From the NCBI RefSeq assembly GCF_003355455.1, contig NZ_CP031357.1, positions 2,210,501 through 2,274,500 on the forward strand: a stretch of DNA of 64,000 nt, given 5' to 3'. A model generated the notes under the pieces. It was not told where the DNA came from and searched no databases. It worked only from the letters and a program-made list of their open reading frames with translations. Source of the DNA: Erythrobacter aureus. GTDB lineage: Bacteria; Pseudomonadota; Alphaproteobacteria; Sphingomonadales; Sphingomonadaceae. This document shows, piece after piece, positions 24,692 through 33,307 of this stretch (within the stretch, counting starts at the first letter, position 1; each line of letters begins with the position of its first letter). Both the position numbers and the translations under genes were made by a program.

Positions 24692-25816
24692 TTACACCCG
24701 CATCGGCATCAGGACATAGAGCGCGGGCGAATTCTCATCCTTGCGGATCAGCGTAGGCGCGCCAGCATCGGCCAGGTGTATTTCGACATTGTCGCTATCG
24801 ATCTGCCCGAGGATGTCCTTCAGATAGGCCGCGTTGAAGCCGATCTCGAACCCGTCCGCCGCATATTCGGCGGGGACTTCTTCGGTCGCGGTGCCATTAT
24901 CGGGCGAAGTAACGGTGAGTGTTACCTTGTCCTTGTCCAGCCCCATCTTGACCGCACGGGTCTTTTCGGTGGCAATGGTCGCCACACGGTCGACACCCTC
25001 ATGGAAGCTCTTCGGATCGAGCTTGAGGAGCTTGTCGTTACCCGTTGGGATCACTCGTGAATAGTCGGGGAACGTGCCGTCGATAAGCTTGCTGGTGAGC
25101 ACCACGCCACCTTCGCCGCCGAGAGTGAAGCGGACCTTGCTGGCCGAAAGGTCGATCTGCACGTTGCCGTCCATCGCTTCTTCGAGCAGCTTGCGCAATT
25201 CGGCCACGGCTTTGCGCGGAACGATCACGTCGGGCATGCCTTCGGCGCCCTCCGGACGCGGCAGGGTGAAGCGTGCGAGGCGGTGGCCATCCGTCGCGGC
25301 AGCCTTCAACACCGGCTCGGCCTCGTCCGAGACGTGGAAGAAGATACCATTGAGATAGTATCGCGTCTCCTCCGTGGAAATCGCAAACCGCGTGCGATCG
25401 ATTAGTTCGGCGAGCGTCCTGGCGGGAAGCTCGAAACTGGTTGGCAGATCGCCTTCCACGATCACCGGAAAATCGTCCCGCGGCAGCGTGGGCAGCGAGA
25501 AACGGCTTCGCCCTGCCTTTACCGCCATACGGTTTTCGGCCGCCTCCAGGCTCACCTGCGACCCTTCGGGCAGCTTGCGCGCGATGTCGAACAGCAAGTG
25601 TGCCGAGACTGTGATCGAACCCGCGCTGTCGACACTGGCATCCATATGTTCGACAACCTGCAAATCGAGATCGGTCGCCATGACCTTGAGCGAATTGTCG
25701 CCCTCGGCCTCGATCAGCACGTTGGAAAGGATGGGAATCGTGTTGCGGCGTTCTACGACCGACTGCACGTGGCTGAGACAACGCAGCAGCGTCGCGCGTT
25801 CGATGGTGGCCTTCAT
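24692..25816 (-). CDS. dnaN: DNA polymerase III sliding clamp (beta subunit)
   Basis: Ring-shaped processivity clamp that tethers DNA polymerase III and other enzymes to DNA. 374 residues from ATG 25816 (MKATIERATLLRCLSHVQSVVERR); ten further codons are open upstream but the family starts here. Landmarks are RNTIPILSNVL, ATDGHRLA and the C-terminal VLMPMRV, which forms part of the partner-binding cleft. It is not next to dnaA or recF; scattered placement is common in alphaproteobacteria. Confidence 0.97.
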   Translation of the reverse strand: MKATIERATLLRCLSHVQSVVERRNTIPILSNVLIEAEGDNSLKVMATDLDLQVVEHMDASVDSAGSITVSAHLLFDIARKLPEGSQVSLEAAENRMAVKAGRSRFSLPTLPRDDFPVIVEGDLPTSFELPARTLAELIDRTRFAISTEETRYYLNGIFFHVSDEAEPVLKAAATDGHRLARFTLPRPEGAEGMPDVIVPRKAVAELRKLLEEAMDGNVQIDLSASKVRFTLGGEGGVVLTSKLIDGTFPDYSRVIPTGNDKLLKLDPKSFHEGVDRVATIATEKTRAVKMGLDKDKVTLTVTSPDNGTATEEVPAEYAADGFEIGFNAAYLKDILGQIDSDNVEIHLADAGAPTLIRKDENSPALYVLMPMRV

Positions 25817-26133
25817 GGTCCTACTTTCATCCCTTTTGGGCACCGAGAGGGCCGGAATCGCCCCACCAGCGCCGGAATACGGACAGTCACCCTAGCGGGG
25901 GTTGCATCGGGAGCAAGACCGCGCGCCGCGCTGGGCGGATTCCTTGGGGAAAAGTATGGAGGTTTTTGTCGAGTGGGATCAGAACACCCGTCCTGACCTT
26001 GCCCTTCCGTCCCGCTCTCCCTCTCGACCATGCATTGAGGATATTCCCGTGGGGCGTCGGGAGGGGGAGCGGTACGGAACTGCCGATGCAAGCGCGGAGG
26101 CGCTTCACGCACGAGACGAAGAGCGCTCTTCCC
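25817..26133. other. 317-base gap between dnaN and fabG
   Basis: No gene seen. Near the fabG end are a perfect 14-base palindrome GAAGAGCGCTCTTC (26118-26131) and a stem AAGCGC with GCGCTT near 26090-26105, which could end fabG transcription. The dnaN promoter presumably lies here. Confidence 0.35.
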
Positions 26134-26886
26134 CTACCCTATCATCGCCATGCCGCCATTCACATGTAGCGTCTGGCCCGTGATATAGGCCGCTTCGTCG
26201 CTGGCGAGGTAGGTCACGGCTGCACCGATTTCCTCGCCCTCGCCCATACGGCCCATCGGAATGCGTCCATTGATTGCGGCCTTCTGGTCGTCGGTCAGCG
26301 CATCGGTCATCGCGGTGCGGATGAAACCGGGGGCGACGCAGTTGACGGTTATGTTGCGGCTGGCAAGCTCCTGCGCGAGGCTTTTCGACATCGCGGTGAG
26401 GCCGCCCTTGGCGGCAGTGTAGTTCATCTGGCCGGGGTTGCCCGTATGGCCGACAATGCTGGTGATGGAGATGATCCGCCCGCCCCTGGCCTTCATCATC
26501 GGCCGCGCGCTGGCACGCATCAGGCGAAAGCTGGCTTCGAGGTTGATGCGGATCACATCGTCCCATTCCTCGTCTTTCATCCGCATGGCGAGATTGTCGC
26601 GCGTGATCCCTGCATTGTTGACGAGGATATTCATGCTGCCGAGCGTATCGACGGTGGCCGGGATCAGTTCCTCGACCTGCTCGGGGTTCGACAGGTCGCA
26701 AGTGATCTCGACATGGTCGTGACCGAACTCGTCATTGAGCTGCTCGCGGAAGGCGCGCAGTTTGTCGCCGTTCGAACCCGACAATGCGAGCCGGGCGCCC
26801 TGCCTGGCCAACGCATAGGCGATCGACGAACCGATCCCGCCACTGGCACCGGTAACGAGGGCGGTTTTGCCTTCGAGACTGAACAT
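26134..26886 (-). CDS. fabG: 3-oxoacyl-ACP reductase
   Basis: NADPH-dependent keto reduction in fatty acid elongation; short-chain dehydrogenase of 250 residues. It has the nucleotide motif TGASGGIG, NNAG, catalytic Ser in SITSIVG, YTAAKGG (Tyr-x-x-x-Lys) and the C-terminal ITGQTLHVNGGMAM. I start at ATG 26886, which overlaps the fabD stop in TGATG; the GTG one codon earlier is less likely. Third gene of ldcA-fabD-fabG. An acyl-carrier protein gene, often next in this cluster, is not found in the gap that follows. Confidence 0.95.
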   Translation of the reverse strand: MFSLEGKTALVTGASGGIGSSIAYALARQGARLALSGSNGDKLRAFREQLNDEFGHDHVEITCDLSNPEQVEELIPATVDTLGSMNILVNNAGITRDNLAMRMKDEEWDDVIRINLEASFRLMRASARPMMKARGGRIISITSIVGHTGNPGQMNYTAAKGGLTAMSKSLAQELASRNITVNCVAPGFIRTAMTDALTDDQKAAINGRIPMGRMGEGEEIGAAVTYLASDEAAYITGQTLHVNGGMAMIG

Positions 26887-27824
26887 CACGCGTTCTCCTT
26901 CGCGAAATTCTCGAGATCTTCCATGGTGACGAGGCTGACGGTAGTCGCCCCTTTATCGATGCGACCAACCATCGGGCCGAGCACTTTCCCGCCCAGCTCG
27001 ACGAAACGTTCAACCCCTGCCTCGCGCATGGCAAGCACGCTTTCACGCCACCGCACGCGCCCGGTGATCTGCTCGACCAACAGGCCCTGTTCTTCCGCCG
27101 GATCGGTCACCCGCGCGGCGCTGACGTTGGCGAAGATCGGAACGGTGAAGGCTTGCGGCGGCATTTCGGCCAGCGCGTTCTTCATCCTCAGCGCGGCCGG
27201 TCCCATCAACGAGCAGTGGAACGGGGCCGAGACGGGCAACTTTATCCCACGCTTAATGCCATGCTCCTTCGCCATTTCTATCGCGCGGTCGATCGCCTCG
27301 GCATGGCCCGAGATGACGACTTGTGTCGGGTCGTTATCATTGGCGACTTCACACACCTGACCTTGCGCGGCCGCTTCGGCGAGAGCGGTCGCCTTGTCGA
27401 TATCGGCACCCAGCAGCGCGGCCATGGCGCCGACGCCGATCGGAACGGCATCCTGCATTGCAATGCCGCGCAGACGCAGCAGCTTTGCCGTGTCGGTCAG
27501 CGAGAAAGCGCCGGCAGCGCATAATGCACTGTACTCGCCGAGCGAATGGCCCGCGACGCAGTCCGCCTTGTCGGCCAGGCTGAGGCCGAATTCCTTTTCC
27601 AGCACACGTGCCGTTGCGACCGAATTGGCCATGATCGCGGGTTGCGCGTTGGCCGTCATGGTCAGTTCGCTTTCCGGCCCGTCTTTCATCAGGGCCGACA
27701 GTTTTTGTTTGAGCGCCTCGTCGACCTCTTCGAAAACTTCGCGAGCATATGCGCTGGCTTCGGCAAGCTCAGCGCCCATGCCAACCTTCTGGCTGCCTTG
27801 TCCGGGGAAGATGAATGCAGTCAT
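26886..27824 (-). CDS. fabD: malonyl-CoA:ACP transacylase
   Basis: Loads malonyl groups onto acyl carrier protein to supply fatty acid synthesis. 312 residues with FPGQGSQKVGMG at the start, the active-site serine in GHSLGEYSAL, and the histidine in SAPFHCSLM. The start ATG 27824 lies 24 bases after the ldcA stop, and its own stop overlaps fabG. Standard length and motifs. Confidence 0.96.
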   Translation of the reverse strand: MTAFIFPGQGSQKVGMGAELAEASAYAREVFEEVDEALKQKLSALMKDGPESELTMTANAQPAIMANSVATARVLEKEFGLSLADKADCVAGHSLGEYSALCAAGAFSLTDTAKLLRLRGIAMQDAVPIGVGAMAALLGADIDKATALAEAAAQGQVCEVANDNDPTQVVISGHAEAIDRAIEMAKEHGIKRGIKLPVSAPFHCSLMGPAALRMKNALAEMPPQAFTVPIFANVSAARVTDPAEEQGLLVEQITGRVRWRESVLAMREAGVERFVELGGKVLGPMVGRIDKGATTVSLVTMEDLENFAKENA

Positions 27825-27848
27825 TATTCTCTCCTTGCGGAGCCGCGC

Positions 27849-28673
27849 CTAGGCGTGTGCCGCGCGCGCCTCAAGCCCGAAGGGGACAATCCTGTTGGCA
27901 GCGTCGTGCCCGATATCGGCCCGGCCGAGGTAGGGAATGCCGCTGCGCGCGCACCAATCCCGCACGATGGCGACTTCGTCTCTGCCGAAGGGCCGGTCGT
28001 TTTCCGGCACTTCGCTGATCCGCCCGAGCCTCAGTCCGGCGATACTCCGGAGGTGTTGAGTGACGTGGAAGAACAGGCGGTCGATGGCGTAAAGATGCTC
28101 GGCCACTTCCTCGACCATGACCACATGGCCGGAAAGATCCGGCGCCAGGTCGGTGCCGACCAGCATGGCGAGCGTGGTCAGGTTGAAAGCCGCGGCAGGA
28201 CGCCCGTCGAGACCGGGCTCGAGACCGTTATCCTTGCCTTTCAACCAGTCGAGCGCGCGCGCGATCGCTTCCGCTCCACCCTCGCGCCGGATATCGCCCG
28301 CCAGCGGCCCATGCGCCACACGCCCGATCCCGTGCCGATAGAGCGCGCCGAGCAGGAACCCTGTGTCCGAATAGCCGAGATAGGATTTGGTCCGCGCGGC
28401 CCCGTTCATCTGCGCCACCGCCTGCGCGGCGATGCGGTTCGAACCATAGCCGCCCATGGCAAACCATACCGCATCGAAACCGGGATCGTTGGCACACTCC
28501 AGCAGCGCCGCCAGGCGTACCTGGTCGCTACCGGCAAAGTGCCCTTCTTCCAGGAAACACTGCTCATGGAAGTGGAGCGAGACATCCCTGCGTCGCGCCA
28601 CAAGAGCTTTCAACGCATCGGACCGTTCGCGCTTCAGCGGTTTTCCGGGGGCACAGATCGCAATTTTGACCAT
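27849..28673 (-). CDS. ldcA: LD-carboxypeptidase, peptidase family S66
   Basis: Removes the terminal D-alanine from murein tetrapeptides during cell-wall recycling in the cytoplasm. 274 residues. The family nucleophile serine is in AMGGYGSNR, a glutamate lies in the middle region around VEEVAEHLY and the histidine in GRADIGHD. It heads ldcA-fabD-fabG on the minus strand and is divergent from a Mur ligase with 54 bases between starts. That pairing suggests a shared role in peptidoglycan recycling. Family S66 also contains self-immunity proteins of the MccF type, but the neighbours favour LdcA. Confidence 0.85.
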   Translation of the reverse strand: MVKIAICAPGKPLKRERSDALKALVARRRDVSLHFHEQCFLEEGHFAGSDQVRLAALLECANDPGFDAVWFAMGGYGSNRIAAQAVAQMNGAARTKSYLGYSDTGFLLGALYRHGIGRVAHGPLAGDIRREGGAEAIARALDWLKGKDNGLEPGLDGRPAAAFNLTTLAMLVGTDLAPDLSGHVVMVEEVAEHLYAIDRLFFHVTQHLRSIAGLRLGRISEVPENDRPFGRDEVAIVRDWCARSGIPYLGRADIGHDAANRIVPFGLEARAAHA

Positions 28674-28727
28674 CTGCGCCTGCTAGCGCGCTTGTATCGC
28701 CCGGCACAACTCAATAGCTGCACCGAC

Positions 28728-30155
28728 ATGAGCGATATGCCCACTCCAGACGAATTGTTCGCCCGCCCGTTTTTCTTTTGCGGCATCGGCGGATCGGGAA
28801 TGCTGCCGCTGGCACAGATATTGAAAGGCCGCGGCTGCACGGTCGAAGGGTCGGACCGCAGCCGCGATCAGGGCCGCACACCTGAGAAATTCGGCGCGCT
28901 GGAACAGCAGGGCTTCACGCTCCACCCGCAAGATGGCAGCGGCATCGTTTCGGGCGAGCAGATCCTCGTCGCCAGCGCCGCGGTCGAGGACACCGTGCCC
29001 GAAGTTCAGCGCGCGAGGGAGCTCGATTGCTTACGGCTCAGCCGCGCCGAACTGAACTCGATCCTGTTCAACACCAGCGGCGCGGGGCTTGCCGTCGCGG
29101 GCACCAGTGGCAAGTCCACCGTTACCGGCATGCTAGGCTGGATTTTGCACGCTTGCGGACGCGAGCCGACGATCATGAACGGAGCGGTGATGAAGAACTT
29201 CGTCTCGCCCGAGCGGCCGTATGCCAGCGCCGTGGTCGGCGGTCGGAGCCTGTATGTCAGCGAAGTCGACGAAAGCGACGGCTCGATCGCGCTTTATCGC
29301 CCTGCCGTGGGCGTGCTGCTCAATGTCAGCCTCGATCACAAAAGCATGGAGGAACTGCGCCAACTCTTCGGCGACTATCTGGCGCGCAGCCGCATTGGCG
29401 TAATCAATGCCGACGATGCCGAAGCGCTCGCACTTTTGCCCCGTGCAAAAGAGGTCATCACTTTCGGAATCGAGCAGGAAAAGGCGCAGATCGGCATCGT
29501 GCCGGGATCGATCGCGGAAGGTCCGATGCGGCAGGCCGCGCTCGTGATCGATCGGCACGACGGCAGCGAACACGCTCTCACGCTCAAGCTGCCAGGACGA
29601 CACAATTTGTCGAACGCGCTGGCCGCCATTGCGGGTGCGGCTGCGGCCGGTATCCCGGTAGAAAAGGCAGTCGAGGCGCTGGCCGGGTTCGAAGGTCTGG
29701 CGCGGCGTTTCGACGTGGTCGGCACCAGTGTCTCAGCCATCACGGTGATCGACGATTTCGGGCACAACCCCGAGAAATGCGCCGCGACGCTGCGCACGCT
29801 GAAGGCCCACCCCGGCCGCGTGCTCGCCTTCTTCCAGCCACATGGCTACGGGCCGCTGCGCCAGATGGGCGACGAACTCGCCGAGACTTTCGCGCACGAG
29901 TTGGGCAATGGCGATCGCGTGATTTTGTGCGACCCGGTCTATTTCGGCGGCACGGTCGATCGCAGCGAAGGCAGCGAACGGATTGTGCGGCTGATCGAGG
30001 ATGTTGGCGGACAAGCGGAATATGTCCCCACTCGCAAGGCAGCGGGCGACCGGCTCGCCGACATTGCCCGGCCCGGCGACCGCATCGTCATCATGGGGGC
30101 ACGCGACGATACGTTGAGTAGCTTCGCGCGCGAGCTGCTCGCCAAGCTTCCCTAA
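28728..30155 (+). CDS. Mur ligase family protein (MurC/Mpl-like)
   Basis: ATP-dependent ligase of the MurC/Mpl type, joining UDP-MurNAc to alanine or to a recycled peptide. 475 residues from ATG 28728 (MPT at 28737 is an alternative); the long open frame upstream is antisense to ldcA. Domain 1 is Rossmann-like (FCGIGGSGMLPLAQILKGRG). The P-loop is AGTSGKSTVTG, then NVSLDHKSMEEL, LPGRHNLSNALAA and DDFGHNPEKCAATL. Sequence resembles MurC, but it lies alone beside ldcA and away from the division cluster where murC normally sits. I therefore favour a recycling ligase, without being able to prove the substrate. Confidence 0.8.
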   Translation: MSDMPTPDELFARPFFFCGIGGSGMLPLAQILKGRGCTVEGSDRSRDQGRTPEKFGALEQQGFTLHPQDGSGIVSGEQILVASAAVEDTVPEVQRARELDCLRLSRAELNSILFNTSGAGLAVAGTSGKSTVTGMLGWILHACGREPTIMNGAVMKNFVSPERPYASAVVGGRSLYVSEVDESDGSIALYRPAVGVLLNVSLDHKSMEELRQLFGDYLARSRIGVINADDAEALALLPRAKEVITFGIEQEKAQIGIVPGSIAEGPMRQAALVIDRHDGSEHALTLKLPGRHNLSNALAAIAGAAAAGIPVEKAVEALAGFEGLARRFDVVGTSVSAITVIDDFGHNPEKCAATLRTLKAHPGRVLAFFQPHGYGPLRQMGDELAETFAHELGNGDRVILCDPVYFGGTVDRSEGSERIVRLIEDVGGQAEYVPTRKAAGDRLADIARPGDRIVIMGARDDTLSSFARELLAKLP

Positions 30156-30790
30156 ATCGCGGACGGGCCGGCGGACTCCCGGTCCACAGCCCGGCGATAG
30201 CCTTCACGGGCAACGAGTCTATCGCGGTAGTCTTTCAGCGATTGCGGCACGCCTTCGTCGAGCCCGGCCTTTGCGGCAAGAATAAGTGCATAGCCGCAGC
30301 AGATGTCCGCCACGGTGAAGCGATCGGCGCATAGAAACTCGCGTGTTTCGAGCCGCCGTTCGAGCTTCACCAGTCGTTTCCAGAACCATCTCGCATAGGC
30401 CTCCCCCGCTTCGCTCCAGCCTTTGTCCTTCTCGAACAGGGCGAAGCGCATGAAGACCGTCTGCGGGAAAGTTATCGTTGCATCGGCATGATAGGTGAAA
30501 TCGAGATAGGCGCCGAAGTCGACCTCGTCGGGCGTCACCACGAGCGAAGGGTCGCTGCCCTTGACCGCGAGGTAGTGCGCAATCGCACAGCTCTCGGTCA
30601 TCGTCACCGCGCCGTCCACCAGCATCGGCACTGTCCCGAGCGGGTTCAACTCGAGATATTCCGGGGCCTGATAGCGCGGAGGAAACGGCAGGAGCTTCAG
30701 CTCGATATCCGTGCCCGCCTCCTCGGCTGCCCAAGTCGCGCGAAGACCGCGCGACCCGGCGCAGGTATAAAGGATCGGCCCGTCAGCCAT
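30152..30790 (-). CDS. glutathione S-transferase family protein
   Basis: 212 residues from ATG 30790. The thioredoxin-fold N-terminal domain has the glutathione-contacting NPLGTVPMLVDG and the TESCAIAHYL stretch. The C-terminal all-helical domain includes FTVADICCGYAL, the usual capping-box region. Substrate unknown; such proteins conjugate glutathione or act as reductases. It overlaps the end of the DUF808 gene by 8 bases, so the two may be cotranscribed, and it converges on the Mur ligase with a 4-base overlap of stops. Confidence 0.88.
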   Translation of the reverse strand: MADGPILYTCAGSRGLRATWAAEEAGTDIELKLLPFPPRYQAPEYLELNPLGTVPMLVDGAVTMTESCAIAHYLAVKGSDPSLVVTPDEVDFGAYLDFTYHADATITFPQTVFMRFALFEKDKGWSEAGEAYARWFWKRLVKLERRLETREFLCADRFTVADICCGYALILAAKAGLDEGVPQSLKDYRDRLVAREGYRRAVDRESAGPSAI

Positions 30791-31733
30791 GACCGTGCGT
30801 ATTCCCCACCTTGAGGACCTTGTGCAACAGAATCGCAATTACGAAGCCAAGTGCGAGGCCCACGAGTGCGGAAAAGGCAGCATATGTGAGCCAACCGAGA
30901 AAGCCCGACATGGCGCCTGTGGCAGACTTCACCGCATATTCGGCCCCATGGGCGATATCGTAGAGGCCATCGAAGCCCAGCTCGTGAGTCCCGTGCAGAA
31001 TAATCCCGCCACCGACCCACAGCATCGCAATCGTTCCAATAAACGAAAGGAAGATCAGCAGATATGGCACCGAATTAACGAGGAAATTTCCGAATGCCTG
31101 CGCGGTAGCAGAAGCCTTCTCGCGCAGATGCAAGCCGATATCGTCGAGTTTCACAATCAGGGCGACCGCCCCATAGACCGCGAAGGTCACACCAATACCG
31201 ACGACCGCAAGCACGCCGGCTCGAACGATGAAGTCTTCCGAGGCGACTTCGTTCAGCGTGATCGCCATGATTTCGGCGGACAGGATGAGATCGGTACGGA
31301 TCGCGCCTGATATGCGCTGTTTCTCGAAGGCTACGGGATCGTCGATCTTGTCGTCGACCGTTTTGCCGTGCTTCTGGCCGCCCAGCTTTTCCATCACCTT
31401 CTCGGCGCCCTCGTAAGAAAGATAGGCCCCGCCCAGCATAAGGATGAAAATGATCGCGCTCGGTAGCAGCCAGCTCAGCAACAGCGCGCCGGGCAGCAGG
31501 ATGATAAGCTTGTTTTTCAAGCTGCCCTTGGTGATGTTCCAGATGATCGGCAATTCGCGCGCCGGGGACAGGCCCGTGACATAGCTGGGCGTGACCGCCG
31601 CATCGTCGATCACCACACCGGCCGTTTTGGAACCGGCCTTGCTGGCGGCAACGGAAATGTCGTCTACCGATGCCGCCGCCGCGCGGGCGATGATCGAGAC
31701 GTCGTCGAGCAGGGCTACAAGTCCACCAGGCAA
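30783..31733 (-). CDS. DUF808 (YedI-type) inner-membrane protein
   Basis: 316 residues starting at TTG 31733, preceded by AAGGAG at 8 bases; the product begins MPGGLVALLDDV, as is typical of the family. A GTG nine bases upstream has no usable spacing. Several hydrophobic segments are visible (about residues 80-110, 175-200, 220-245 and 280-305). The family is widespread and has no established function. Confidence 0.88.
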   Translation of the reverse strand: MPGGLVALLDDVSIIARAAAASVDDISVAASKAGSKTAGVVIDDAAVTPSYVTGLSPARELPIIWNITKGSLKNKLIILLPGALLLSWLLPSAIIFILMLGGAYLSYEGAEKVMEKLGGQKHGKTVDDKIDDPVAFEKQRISGAIRTDLILSAEIMAITLNEVASEDFIVRAGVLAVVGIGVTFAVYGAVALIVKLDDIGLHLREKASATAQAFGNFLVNSVPYLLIFLSFIGTIAMLWVGGGIILHGTHELGFDGLYDIAHGAEYAVKSATGAMSGFLGWLTYAAFSALVGLALGFVIAILLHKVLKVGNTHGHG

Positions 31734-31937
31734 TAGAGGCACTCCTTCGTTTCACACCCAATGCGCCCCTGCCCGCCCCGTTCCGCGCTGCCAAGCCCCC
31801 AACTTGCCTTGCAATCTCCGCCAATACCGCTATGTGCGCGCATCCCTTGGACATCCGAGGGATTCGAAGAAAGCCGGAGGGGCCCCGCAATCCCGCGGAC
31901 AAGCCAGCGATCGGCCATGAAGTGAAAGGACAAGGGC

Positions 31938-32303
31938 ATGGCTCTCTACGAGCATGTTTTCTTGGCGCGACAGGATCTGAGCCAAGCTCAGGTCGACCAA
32001 CTCGCCGCCACCGCCACCGAGATTGTCGAGAAGAACGAAGGCAAGGTCACCAAGACGGAGACCTGGGGCCTCAAGAACCTCGCCTACAAGATCGACCGCA
32101 ACCGCAAGGCGCATTTCGTCATGCTCAACATCGAAGGCCCCGGCGCCGTCGTGGAAGAGCTCGAACGCCAGACCCGTATCAACGAAGACGTCATCCGCTA
32201 CATGACCATCCGTGTCGAAGAGCACGAGGAAGGTCCCAGCGTGATGATGCGCAAGAACGAGCGCGATGCGAAGAAGCGCCGCGACCGCGAGGAGCGTAAC
32301 TGA
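31938..32303 (+). CDS. rpsF: 30S ribosomal protein S6
   Basis: 121 residues from ATG 31938 after GAAAGGA; start YEHVFLARQDLSQAQVDQL, with WGLKNLAYKIDRNRKAHFV. Stop and the next start overlap (TGATG). S6 pairs with S18 on the small-subunit platform. The C-terminus is basic (KKRRDREERN) and lacks the terminal Glu-Glu to which E. coli RimK adds glutamates, which is notable because rimK lies about 3 kb downstream. Confidence 0.97.
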   Translation: MALYEHVFLARQDLSQAQVDQLAATATEIVEKNEGKVTKTETWGLKNLAYKIDRNRKAHFVMLNIEGPGAVVEELERQTRINEDVIRYMTIRVEEHEEGPSVMMRKNERDAKKRRDREERN

Positions 32304-32527
32304 TGGCCCGTCCGTTTTTCCGCCGCCGCAAGTCTTGCCCGTTTTCGGCCAAGAACGCTCCCAAGATCGACTATAAGGACGTCCGTCTCCTTCAGGGCTT
32401 CATGTCCGAACGGGGTAAGATCGTTCCCAGCCGCATCACCGCCGTCAGCGCGAAGAAGCAGCGTGAACTGGCCAAGGCTATCAAGCGCGCGCGTCACATC
32501 GGCCTGCTGCCGTACATCGTGAAGTAA
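32303..32527 (+). CDS. rpsR: 30S ribosomal protein S18
   Basis: 74 residues; RRRKSCPFS, DYKDVRLLQGF, RITAVSAKKQRELAKAIKRARHIGLLPY are all family-typical. Partner of S6 in the central domain of the small subunit. Overlaps the rpsF stop by one base and is followed by rplI after 11 bases, so rpsF-rpsR-rplI form one operon. Confidence 0.97.
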   Translation: MARPFFRRRKSCPFSAKNAPKIDYKDVRLLQGFMSERGKIVPSRITAVSAKKQRELAKAIKRARHIGLLPYIVK

Positions 32528-32538
32528 GGGGAAAATCC

Positions 32539-33171
32539 ATGGATATCATTCTCCTTCAAAGGATCGAAAAGCTCGGCTCGATCGGTGACGTCGTCACTGT
32601 GAAGGACGGCTATGCCCGCAACTTCCTGCTTCCGCAGAAGAAGGCTCTCCGCGCTAACGAAGCCAACAAGAAGGTCTTCGAAGCGAACCGCGACCGCCTG
32701 GAAAAGGAAAACGCGGAACGTCGCACCGAAGCCGAAAAGGCTGGCGAAAAGGTCAATGGCGAAGAAATCGTCCTGATCCGTGCCGCATCGAACACCGGCC
32801 AGCTCTACGGCTCGGTCAACGTGCGCGACATCGCTGCCTCGCTCGGCGACAAAGGCCACGACATCGACAAGAAGCAGGTCATCATGGGTGATCCGATCAA
32901 GACGATCGGCATGCATGAAGTCCGCATCGACCTCCACCCCGAGGTCTCGGTGACGATCAAGGCCAATGTCGCCCGTTCGGACGACGAAGCCGAACTCCAG
33001 AGCCAAGGCATCGACGTGATGGCGCAGATGTTCGAGGACGAACAGCGCGAGATCGAAGAGCAGGCCGATGCAGCCCGTATCGACCCGACCCTCGAGCCCG
33101 GCGAAATCCCCGAGGACATGCTCGAAGAGGGTGCCGACACCGCTACGGACGAGAACGAAGAGAACGCCTGA
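32539..33171 (+). CDS. rplI: 50S ribosomal protein L9 with acidic tail
   Basis: N-terminal domain DIILLQRIEKLGSIGDVVTVKDGYARNFLLP is canonical, followed by the long connecting helix and the C-terminal domain ending near VTIKANVARSDDEAELQ. At 210 residues it is about 60 longer than E. coli L9. The extra C-terminal part is very acidic (EDEQREIEEQADAAR, then EEGADTATDENEENA). Last gene of the operon, ended by a strong terminator. Confidence 0.95.
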   Translation: MDIILLQRIEKLGSIGDVVTVKDGYARNFLLPQKKALRANEANKKVFEANRDRLEKENAERRTEAEKAGEKVNGEEIVLIRAASNTGQLYGSVNVRDIAASLGDKGHDIDKKQVIMGDPIKTIGMHEVRIDLHPEVSVTIKANVARSDDEAELQSQGIDVMAQMFEDEQREIEEQADAARIDPTLEPGEIPEDMLEEGADTATDENEENA

Positions 33172-33197
33172 GGCCGATCTTCGCATCCAGCAATATG

Positions 33198-33233
33198 AAA
33201 GGGCGCGGCGGCTTCGGCTTCCGCGCCCTTTTT
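33198..33233 (+). terminator. rho-independent terminator after rplI
   Basis: Stem GGGCGCGG (33201-33208) and CCGCGCCC (33221-33228) with a 12-base loop, followed by TTTTT and preceded by AAA. Confidence 0.85.
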
Positions 33234-33307
33234 GTAAGAAGCGCCCGCAATCACTATCTGTTGGCGTGACACCAATCGGAAAACAACAAGAGGCAAGAAA
33301 ACCGCCC

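Noticed and set aside
27546..28727. Long upstream extension of the Mur ligase frame
   Set aside because: It is antisense to fabD and ldcA and lacks protein-like composition; the Mur ligase begins at 28728.
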